Assembly: GCA_900155495.1 (NCBI GenBank)
Contig: FTLJ01000424.1
Location: 1-22,762 of the forward strand
Source: Porogramme epimiltina
Lineage: Eukaryota > Basidiomycota > Agaricomycetes > Polyporales > Polyporaceae
DNA length: 22,762 bases
Direction of reading: 5' to 3'
Below, piece by piece: positions 11,801-19,922 of the stretch. The position numbers and the translations under genes are program-made. The notes below the pieces were generated by a model, which was not told the origin of the DNA, did not search any database, and saw only the letters and a program-made list of their open reading frames with translations. How positions within the stretch are numbered: position 1 is the stretch's first letter; every line of letters begins with the position of its first letter.

Positions 11801-13011
11801 GAGGCCCGCGAACGGCAGGCCGCGGCGCTCGCGCTCGAAGTCTACACCCGCAGATTCATCCACGGCCCCCGTCATCACCGTGCTATCGCGGCGCTTTCAC
11901 ATCGCTTCGCGGCGTTTGCAGGCACTGTCCGCCTCGTGAAGCGGTGGTTCGCCGCCCATTGGCTACTCTGCGGACACGTTTCCGAAGAGGCGGTCGAACT
12001 GTTGTGCGCCCACGTCTTCCTCATGCATGGCGCGGGCCCTGTAGCATCCGAGGATGCGGCGGCGGCGGCGATCGTAGGAGTACCGGGTTCGAAGGAGCGC
12101 GGCTTCGCGCAAGTGCTCGCGTTCCTCAAGGAGTGGGACTGGACGAAGGGCTTGACGGTCTTGCTAGACTCCGGCGAGCGCGGCGCGGTCCTGGGAGCGC
12201 CGACCGCGTTCGCGGGCCCTTCGGCGTCGAAGAACGCCGCATGGTCGCTCGCAACCGAGTTTGATCCTACGGGGCACATGTGGACGTCGTCGGGACCAAG
12301 TGCGGTGGTGGCGAGGCGAGTAACAGCGATCGCGAAAGCATCATGGGGTACTCTTTCCGCGCTGGAATCTGGGAATGGGATGATCAAGGTGAGTGTCTAC
12401 TGGCATTCGATAGTCACAGTTGTTTACCCATAGCCCCGCAGGAGATCTTCCAACATCCAAGAGACCACTACGACTTCGTCATTGACCTGAACCCTGCTCT
12501 CTCTCCTCGTCACTACCAGAACCTGGATGCTGATTCTGCAGTATGTATTCCCAAGGGAAAGTATGCTAATGCTGCACCGAGAGACCCTGAGACGGCACTT
12601 TCACCTGGCTTTGACCCAATAGCCATGTTCTTCCAAGACATTTCAGTGAGTTGGCATTGGTTTTCGGTGTGATCCGTGTTTAATTGACCCACGCCAAAGT
12701 ATACATATAGAGAAGCTGCTCTGCTTTTCTATGATGCCATAGGTGGCTCTTGTGTTGGCGGAGTATGGCAGCCTAATCTCAAGCTTCCAATGCCCTTCAG
12801 GGTGTTGGGAGGGTATTCAAGTGTCCCTGCCAACAAGGTATCACTATGTGTTGCTTCATTGTGTTATCAGCTAATGTAAGATATACAGAATGGAGAAAGG
12901 CATAGAGAGAAAGACAAGAATGCAGTTATATTAAATCAAGGTGGTTGTTTATTTGAAGTTGAGAACATTGGCAAGGACATAATTACAAAAGTCACCTCAT
13001 GTAGCCTTTAG
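8818..13011 (+). CDS. UTP22: U3 snoRNP protein Utp22/NOL6 (Nrap family)
   Basis: Twelve exons: 8818-8874, 8933-9103, 9157-9477, 9531-9702, 9755-10234, 10288-10343, 10404-10502, 10559-10683, 10735-12388, 12442-12645, 12700-12837 and 12889-13011; 3600 nt, 1199 aa, the usual length. Utp22 joins the early small-subunit processome (UTP-C, with Rrp7 and CK2) and helps process 18S pre-rRNA in the nucleolus. KRKR (6-9) is a likely nuclear signal. Residues 157-176 (GSW...ADVAVAMP) are the nucleotidyltransferase-like core, lacking a full catalytic D-x-D, as is known for this family. Other Nrap blocks are QVRIVPFLP, VWANQRGYG, VKSKGGHRFPP, LRRFKDGKIVESVVWD, RHHRAIAALSHRFAAF, VKRWFAAHWL and, at the C-terminus, PFRVLGGYSSVP. 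The start is the first ATG with this frame. Exons 10-12 leave the GC-rich gene island and are CpG-poor, yet the frame is intact. Confidence 0.95.
12370..12770. other. Compositional boundary inside the Utp22 gene
   Basis: Line by line, CpG falls from about seven or eight per 60 bases (12301-12360) to one or two per line from 12361, then to none after 12760. AT content rises at the same place. The boundary spans the intron between exons 9 and 10 and continues through exons 10 and 11, while the reading frame stays conserved across it. Confidence 0.75.
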
Positions 13012-16000
13012 TTGTGTCATTGAGTATCAGATCTATAGATACTCCATGTTATAGAGTAATTGTTTCATGAGAAATATTAACTCCTTACATGAATTTAAAG
13101 TGTTAATGTAGTGCACTACTAATAAGGTATTTTGATTCTCAAGTAGTGTGCTTTTTAGTTTATTTTCTCTTCAAACTTTGAAAATATACTCTGGAGTACT
13201 CTTAGTATTCAATGGGTCCCCTTGTATGGTGTACAGAAATTCTGGATAGATTGACACTCCATCTTAAACTGTTTCAATCATCTGATTATACATATGTCCC
13301 TCATTGTATAGTGTGGTTTACTTAGAGACTACTACTATTGTCAGTATCTAAATGTCATGTGAATGTCAAATGAAGTGGCAGACAGGGGAAGTCAATGCCA
13401 TTCAATACTACTATGAACCTGGTGAGGGCCTCTATGGGTGGTAGTTATTGTGTGAAAGTCACTAAGTAAAAACCCTATATATCAGCTTGCTTGAGTGTGG
13501 GAACATTGTAGTTATTGACCAGTTGTGTAAGGCTAATAATGGCTTATTATAATTGAGAGTCATTATAAAATTATCTGCACTATATGTAGTGCAAAATATG
13601 CAGATCCATTTGATTTATCACACTCATTTTTATGGCACTACTACATTGTGAGTAGGTTCACTCAAGAAAATTTGGAAATGGGATAACAATGTACTTTAAA
13701 TGAGGCTTATAAAATAAATGAAAATCAGTAGCATTTCATTAAAGATTATGTTTAGCTGTAACCATCATTGATATTAAAATGGGTTCCTCTGTTTCATTAT
13801 AGCTACATGCATAATATGTATAACCAGTATATTACTTATATTGAACTACATTGTCAGAACATGGATTTTCCCAGTGACTCACTTGTGCAAACACCACCAT
13901 CTGATTACGATTAATGAGGCACAAAGTTAATCGTTCTTTATGGACTGAGCTCCCAGCTAGACGTGCATAACACTTAATATGTCTCACATGACCTCCAACT
14001 TCAAACTCAGCTTACCTCCCCCTAACATTTTCCCATCAATCACTGCAAAATTTACTTACCCTCTGAACCCCATGCTCTGGTTAGGGTCCCCACCTAGGGT
14101 TTGACAAGCACTAGGTTCACCTCACACACTGCCACACCCCCACTGGGCGCTACACCCTCTACACTGCTTATCAGGTCCTTCACACTGTGTTTAGGGATCT
14201 GCTCACTGCCCACCAGTGTCTATTTAGCAGAGGTGGCTATGCAATACCTTTAATGGACTCTATCTAACTGTACTAGTGCTTATTAGCTTCCACAGTGGGC
14301 GCTACTGCTCATAGGTGGCTGTGGGCTGCCTCAAATGGGCTGCTCACTGTGTTTTGACTCTTGCTCACCATTTATGAGCGTCTAATGCAGTTATAAGTGG
14401 CAACACTTGTAATGCAAAGTAAATAGCTTGTAGTAAGTGCCCATAACATAGCAGAGCATGAAAAAATGAAAATGTAGAGGGGCTGAATAGGATCCTAGAT
14501 CTGGTTGTTAGAAGGGTGTAGGTTGATTAGTTAAGGAGTTATGAGCCAAACAAGATTAGGATTAAAAGTAGTGTATTTTGGTATTTAAAAAGAGGTAAGA
14601 TAGGAAAGAGGCTGTTGTTATGCCCTAGTTGGATAGAGATAGTGATGTATTAGCATGTGCCAAAGATTTGAAGTCAATAGCTATAGTAGTTCTTGTTATA
14701 TCAGTCAAACACTTGTGATTGAAACATATGACCACATCTTAAAACATACACATTTTCGGAATTCTGACATATTCAGCAATGAGGTATGGTAAATGAGACA
14801 TGTAGGATAAAGGCCACAAGCAGGGGCTTCAATTTGAACCCACTACCATGTCATTTGGTCAAGTATTGAGCTTATAACATGGGAAACAAGTGTGTGTTAT
14901 GAGAATGTGATCATATTGCCCAGATTGGCAGGCAATCAGTCACTTGTCACACATTGTCACCAATTGTGATAGATTAGGCTGTGGTGGGTGCATTTTTGCA
15001 GCCCTGGTGGTGGTCAGTATATCATATGAAAGGGGCTTTAAATGGCTTTCAATTGAGGGTATTTGCATAACAATTGTGTAAGAACTGATGTTATAACATT
15101 GTAAACAGTGTGGGAATAGACACAGATTGGCAGATCGCGCTTGATTGGGGATGCACAGCCACGTGCTAAGTGACGTGTATGGAACTGCTAAGTGAGCGCT
15201 TCAAAACGCACCCAGGATCATGTGATTTGGTGCAGAACTTGCAAGGTTATGACCTAAACAGTATTTGTTACTACCTAACTAATAGAGTTTTGATCAGTTG
15301 GGTACCAAGATGAAATTCTTGTCAATGTCCCTCCACGTCGACACAGAGTGTACCTGAAAGTGGAGCCAGGATAGCAAAGTCTAGTCCCAATAAGGCAATT
15401 CTATAATAAACAGCCAATAGAACATGTTTTGGCTATAACTCAGTCATTTCTTTATCGAATTGGCTGGTTCTTGGTGCATTCTGAAGGGCTTGGCAAGTGC
15501 TATTTTTGTATCACATGATCTGGTAGGTTTGATTATGTGGTGTGATGTCATTCCCCACCTGGAAGTGCCTTACCCTTACAAATAATGCTATATAGGGCAT
15601 GTCCTATACTGTTAGGGAGCTATTAGTGATGAGAACCCAATGGGAATGTCAGTGTGTTTGGGCACTTATTTATGACATAAGCACTGATGCAGATGCCTTA
15701 TAAGGTGCAGCAACTAATAACTAATGTTTTAGCTGTATCTCTGTTAATTCTGCTTCAAATGTCATGATCACAAGTGCATTTGGAAGGGTGCAGCAGTGGC
15801 TGTGTTGGAAGGCTATGTCACAGTGGCTGTGCTCATTCAATGAGGGCTGACTCCCTGTTCAGAAGTGGATCTCCCCTGTTGGCAGGGCTTGTTAGAGAGC
15901 TTTTAAGGACATTACAATGGTGTTATAATGGAGTTCTAACGACTCTGGGCGCTTATGTAACCAATAGGCACCCACAGCAAGGCCTTTTCAAAATCAAAGT

Positions 16001-16650
16001 TGTAGAGCTACTCAATAGCGTCCTAGAACTGCTTGTTATACTTCAATAGCTTGCTTACTTAAGAAGTTATAAGCAATACAAAATGGGCCTTCAAATTCAA
16101 GTTTTTAGTATTTTAAAAGAAAGTCAGCAATACGGCCCTGTGATGTCAGTATCTACAATAATGCCAACTACTAGCCCTCCTATTCTGCACTTGGTTACAT
16201 GTCAATAGCTATAATGGTTGAGCAGACATGAATTTTTCTTACTATTGTACTATACTGATTAAAATAGTGTTTCAGCAATATCTCCACCAATTCATGACTG
16301 AATCACCTGGTTGTTTTTGCATTACAAAGTGGATTATAAGGTCTACTTAGTGCTCTCCATCATATGTAGCTTCACTCTGTCAATGAAGCACTGTATTGCA
16401 CTTTCTGCCCACTTTTGTAATATTTTAAATAGAAAAATTTAGGGTGTGTACAATTAATAACAAAACATTCTTATATTGACATTTCTATTATAATTGAAAC
16501 CATATTTCCTCATTAATCATTCTTGCCAAACATGGCCCACTCCCCCCAAGTTGATATCTATGTTTATTTCCCTGTGGGTGCTCATCACACAACTTTGGAG
16601 AGGGAAGAAGAGATGAGGGGCATCTAAGTAGGGGGAGCCTCTTATAAGTC
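13012..16650. repeat. CpG-depleted, AT-rich repeat-derived region without intact genes
   Basis: No coding frame of recognisable family was found. There is no CpG from 12761 to 13907 and very few beyond. A 12-bp palindrome GTAGTGCACTAC lies at 13108-13119 and a hairpin TGCACTA-tatg-TAGTGCA at 13576-13593. A direct repeat unit recurs at about 14873-14931 and 15092-15133 (TATAACAT near one end, CAGATTGGCAG at the other). Several degenerate copies of a motif of about 60 nt occur near 15218 (reversed), 15435, 15731 and 16275. This is consistent with old, methylated and deaminated transposon DNA. Confidence 0.5.
15092..15133 (+). repeat. Direct repeat, second copy (first at 14873-14931)
   Basis: Both copies start TATAACAT, continue with an AAACA...GTGTG stretch, and end CAGATTGGCAG. 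The second copy is shorter, so the two have diverged by a deletion. The copies begin about 219 bp apart, which suggests a decayed tandem duplication or two insertions of one element. Confidence 0.5.
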
Positions 16651-17060
16651 ATGCAGTGGTCTCAGTGATGGTGGTATGGCTGGAAGTGGTCATGATACCA
16701 GCTCTAAGCTGGCTCTGGCTATAGGCACTAGAAATAGATTTTCAGCATCTTCAAGTTCTCAGTCTCACAGTAGCTATGGAGCTAGCTCCAGTGGCTCTAC
16801 CCAGCACCGACTCAGAGCCAGCTATGCCCAAAAATTTGTGCTCCTGAATGGTGGTTGCTCAGCCTGTGAGGAGTGGTTCTTGTCTTGCCAGTAGTGATCA
16901 CCATGGGTATGTCAAACCCTCATAGGTCACGGGTAGGGGTGGCCATGGGTAGGGGTGGGGGTGGGACCCACCAAACCCCCCTACTTGTGTACCCTTACCT
17001 GCAGGCAAGGTGTTGCAACCCATGTCTCCGAGGGGGTGCTATCTAATCAGATAACAAAAT
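16651..17060. other. Low-complexity region with a serine-rich open frame and G-rich tract
   Basis: An open frame at 16676-16894 (plus) would encode 72 residues with a serine-rich middle (SASSSSQSHSSYGASSSGS). I do not recognise it and it may be non-coding. From about 16928 to 16968 there is a G-rich run (GGGTAGGGGTGG...GGGTAGGGGTGGGGGTGGG) that could form a G-quadruplex on the plus strand. Confidence 0.3.
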
Positions 17061-17061
17061 A

Positions 17062-18035
17062 GTATGCTCACTGGCACTGAATATAGCTATGTACCTCTGC
17101 GGCAGCAGTGAATGGCTTGTCAGGGTTCTCGAGTGTGAGCTCCTCTGTGAGGGTGAGGTAGTAGTCGGAGAACTCGAGCTTAGGGAGGTTATACTAGTCT
17201 GTGTTGGTCTTAGTGGTGTATGTGGTGGTACACATGCAGCATGCTTGGAGACTTCTTGAACATGGAGAAGTTCTAATTCTTTTTGTCCAATTCCTGGACT
17301 CCTTCTGCATGTCGTGCGAAGTGGGTGACTAGGGTGCCAGGGGCAGCATGGTGCCTCATTGTGCCAAGTTCTTGGAGTTGCTAAGCTACTGGAATGACCA
17401 GGCATGCTCACGCTGCTGCTTAGCTTGGCTGGTAGCGTTCCTCCGCTCCAAGGAAGACATCTTGCCTGTTGACCGCTTGCACCAAGTGAGTAAGATGCAA
17501 ACGAGGATCCAGAGGCTGACAAACACACCAATGCATACTCCAATCACAGTGCCTAGGGGAATGCCAGAAGAGCTCTTGGACGCGGTGGCAGCATTAGCAG
17601 CATTCAATAGAGATGTAGCTGGCTTGGTCTAGAATTTAGGAGATGGGGTGGGGCAGCCACCTCTCAGCACTACAGTCCACTCCCAGACTCAGTAGTGGTG
17701 AGCCCGAGAAGGGACGTACCTGTTGATGAATGGTCGTCACCGAGGGTCAGAGTGGCAAGTGGTGCCAACTGACTCGGTGAGGCCATCAGTTGTTTGGGTA
17801 TCTATGCGGGCATGACAGGCGCACACAGAGCAGTGTTGCATTGTCAGCATGCATGCGTGCAGGGCCAGGGTGCAGCACTCACTTGGACTTCTTGTGGTAC
17901 GTGCACCCACTCACGAGGTGGATGAGGCAGCTAGTGATGTGTGAGACAAGGAACTGGTCCTCGATCACAAGCTGCACGACTGAGTTAAGCTTCTCCTTGC
18001 ACTCCTCGGGTCGAGTGTCAAGCGTCACCCCTCAC
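17062..18035 (-). pseudogene. Decayed gene for a single-pass membrane protein
   Basis: Three coding-like pieces read in order on the minus strand, separated by intron-like GT...AG gaps. The first (about 18035-17908) reads PEECKEKLNSVVQ and has spaced cysteines, suggesting an ectodomain. The second, about 17633-17386, reads KPATSLLNAANAATASKSSS, then a strong transmembrane span (GIPLGTVIGVCIGVFVSLWI onwards, about 24 hydrophobic residues), then a basic WCKRS stop-transfer. The third, near 17190-17100, reads LPKLEFSDYYLTLTEE and ENPDKPFTAAAE. Fungal Mid2-like wall sensors and related single-pass proteins share this plan (Cys/Ser-rich outside, one TM, charged tail). In-frame stops, including a TAG just after WSFQ and one just before the LPKLEF block, break it. 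The parts look real; joining them into one gene and the sensor analogy are inference. Confidence 0.4.
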
Positions 18036-18180
18036 TTGCCCTCTCCCCCTCACCGTGCCCCACCCATGGGCCACCACCCCAGGGGTGTCACCCCCCTATA
18101 CCCCTGACACCTGGTGCTTGCACCTCTACCCTCTGTCCACCTGCGAGTGGATGGGTACAGGTATGGGTGGGATCTCTAGC
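18036..18180. repeat. CCCC-rich low-complexity stretch
   Basis: The plus strand has many CCCC and CACCC runs (for example ACCACCCCAGGGGTGTCACC) between the membrane-protein remnant and the LINE remnant. No coding sense is apparent. It resembles the G-rich tract at about 16928-16968 in reverse orientation. Confidence 0.35.
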
Positions 18181-18189
18181 ACCTGCGAG

Positions 18190-18650
18190 TACACCCATAG
18201 TGATCACTACCTGCCAGTGGTGGAAGGACGTATGCCCCAATTTCTCCTTTTCTTTACATATATTCCCCAGCTGTGTCGACCACCATCACTTGGTGAATGA
18301 GGTCAAGGGTGCAAGTGGGGCTTGGTTGTCAATGGTGTGCTTGAAGTCATCCTTGAGTTTAGATAGTGCAATGTCAAAGTCTTCGCATGTGACAAGCACG
18401 TCCCTATGCAGCATGCATGCTTCCAGACATGCAAAGACTGTCCTGTGGAATCCTCCCAGTTGACCCTGCAGAAGTCCTGAATGAGCTTGGTGGCTGCTTC
18501 CTAAATGGGGATCTCAAAGATTGTGAAGATTGGGAAATGGTCAGAATTAACAGGGTGGAGTGCTAGGTGCACCGAGCATGAGTGCATTCCTTGGTGGGGT
18601 TCCTCTGTATAGGAGACATTATCAGGGTGTGTGAGGCTTTTGTGCTGGCA
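18190..18650 (-). mobile_element. Non-LTR (LINE-type) retrotransposon remnant, end of endonuclease domain
   Basis: Read on the minus strand, one frame gives HLALHPVNSDHFPIFTIFEI, where SDH (18545-18537) with FPI matches the last conserved motif of apurinic-type (exonuclease-endonuclease-phosphatase) endonuclease domains. It continues EAATKLIQDFCRVNWED, then after one frameshift LHRDVLVTCEDFDIAL and TSFTK-stop-WWSTQLGNICKEKEKLG. This order (SDHxPI, a helical linker, then a KRWW-like motif before the reverse transcriptase) is the usual arrangement in basidiomycete LINE ORF2 proteins. The expected arginine between K and WW is TGA (18288-18286), and another stop (TAG) follows FEIPI. No reverse transcriptase follows, so it is a dead fragment. 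Confidence 0.6.
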
Positions 18651-18886
18651 ACCTCCACAGTTAGGATTATTGGGGGGAGTGCCATCTCGAGGCAGCAGCT
18701 GTTGTAGAAATAATGTATTATGGCTAGGAAATTCACTCAGACTGGGTTACAATTTGGGGAGGCTAATCTATAATATAATATGGGCCCCTCTTATATAATC
18801 CACTCAGCCCAGGATCCCTCCAGATCCTGCTATAACAGGCAGGGGCCCCCAGGGCATTAACTGTTGCACCCCTAATGTACAGTGAC

Positions 18887-18905
18887 TTACAAAACTGTCT
18901 CAATG
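18887..18905 (+). repeat. Left terminal inverted repeat of the MITE
   Basis: 19 bp, exact reverse complement of 19071-19089. Flanking 8-mers (ACAGTGAC and CTGCTACC) do not match, which argues against an 8-bp hAT-type target duplication. Confidence 0.75.
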
Positions 18906-19070
18906 TTTTACAGTTTTATGTCTCAATGCTCATATCTCAGTCAGATTTGCACCAAATCACGTGATTAAAGATGCGTTGGAAAGCTGTGCTTCTTGAGTTT
19001 CCCACGCATGTTCAATCACGTAATTTGTATAAGATTTGATGGATCTGTCAATTATTCTTTGATCTCAATG

Positions 19071-19089
19071 CATTGAGACAGTTTTGTAA
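19071..19089 (-). repeat. Right terminal inverted repeat of the MITE
   Basis: 19 bp, exact reverse complement of 18887-18905. Confidence 0.75.
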
Positions 19090-19271
19090 CTGCTACCCAA
19101 TGCACCATCCTCATGGGCTACCACTCTGAAATGTTGTTTCTGGTGGGGGAAATGAATTGTGTAACTGCTATAATGGACCAACGGTTATACTATTAAGGCT
19201 ATAGCAGCCTCATTATAAGCCCAGTCACTATAAAAACCCTACTTGAAGCTTCTGTAAATGATACTGCTCCA

Positions 19272-19430
19272 ATGTCTAATTATGGCCTCTTCTACACTAC
19301 TAACACTGGCTCAAATAGTGAATTCTATGCATATATGGGCTCTACTTACTATTCTCAGCCTTATTATGACAAACAGCCATGTGATTTATGCCCTACACAT
19401 TTTTACTGTACTTGCACCTACTGTAACTAG
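19272..19430 (+). CDS. Small Tyr/Cys-rich open frame, function unknown
   Basis: A 52-residue frame starting MSNYGLFYTT and ending with five cysteines spaced C-x2-C-x5-C-x-C-x2-C (residues 37-51). It has nine tyrosines and no long hydrophobic segment. The frame is also open upstream of the ATG to a TAA at about 19196, so it could be the tail of an older coding sequence. Its TAG stop lies within the CTAGC target duplication of the adjacent solo LTR, and the stop would also have existed before the insertion. I do not recognise the family; the cysteine pattern might bind metal. Chance origin in CpG-poor DNA is a real possibility. Confidence 0.2.
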   Translation: MSNYGLFYTTNTGSNSEFYAYMGSTYYSQPYYDKQPCDLCPTHFYCTCTYCN

Positions 19431-19431
19431 C
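19427..19431. repeat. Target-site duplication CTAGC, left
   Basis: CTAGC directly precedes the TGTTA end of the solo LTR and is repeated exactly at 19923-19927 after the TAACA end. Confidence 0.85.
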
Positions 19432-19922
19432 TGTTACGAATACGGTACCTTTTACTTTTCCTTCTCGCCAACACAAGCTCATACTAGTATTATCCAGAAT
19501 AGTTGAGCAGTCCTTGTCCGGAATGTACCGGAACACCCAGGTGTATGCTGGAGTGTTCTGGGACTTACCACTCTGGAATGTATTATAGTTTACCAGAAGT
19601 ATCTTGCGTTTTCCTTACCTTATCTGGACATCCTAGCTACCGGATTATACATGTATATAAGGGACGACTCCCTCGCAGGAGCTCCCCAGTTTTTGGTCTC
19701 TTGTATAACATGCCCTGGGGTCAGTACCCTGCTATATTCCCTAGAACCCTCTGCGTGATCTAAGTACTCGAAAGCACTAAGTTCTCATTACATAAGGAAC
19801 TCTAGCACTTGACTAAACACTCTTGGCAGATTGGGAAGAACATCATCGCTACTTAGCCGCACACTACTCCACGCTTCATCTAAGCCGCCCGTTACCTGGC
19901 GCTATAGCTGAATGGCGTAACA
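19432..19922 (+). mobile_element. Solo LTR 1 (491 bp)
   Basis: Starts TGTTACG and ends GTAACA, with TGTTA/TAACA inverted ends, and is flanked by perfect 5-bp duplications CTAGC (19427-19431, 19923-19927). A TATA box (TATATAA, 19654-19660) lies in the shared block TACATGTATATAAGG (19648-19662), defining a promoter reading rightward with U3 about 216 bp and R-U5 about 260-270 bp. U3 contains GGAATGTACCGGAAC and TTCTGG/CTGGAAT repeats. CpG is much more common inside it than in the surrounding DNA. No internal region or second copy with the same duplication is present, so it is a recombination-derived solo LTR. Five-bp duplications are typical of Ty1/copia and Ty3/gypsy elements; which of the two cannot be told. 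Confidence 0.85.

Larger units (their letters stand above)
18887..19089. mobile_element. 203-bp foldback MITE
   Basis: Terminal inverted repeats are TTACAAAACTGTCTCAATG at 18887-18905 and its exact reverse complement at 19071-19089 (19 of 19). The similarity continues inward: the left arm has AAATCACGTGATTAAAGATG then CGTTGGAAA (18954-18982), and the right arm read in reverse matches it at 25 of 29 positions. So most of the element folds back on itself around a short spacer near 18985-18995. If the outer TTA/TAA is read as flanking TA, the ends would be CAAAACTG...CAGTTTTG with a TA target, as in Tc1/mariner-type elements. No transposase is encoded. Confidence 0.7.

Noticed and set aside
12361..12700. 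Assembly chimera at the GC/AT boundary
   Set aside because: The Utp22 frame crosses the boundary through a canonical in-phase intron (12389-12441) and continues to a family-typical C-terminus, so a true continuous gene is more likely; long reads would still be decisive.
18879..19097. 8-bp target duplication of a hAT-type MITE
   Set aside because: The flanking octamers ACAGTGAC and CTGCTACC do not match; a TA target is the better reading.
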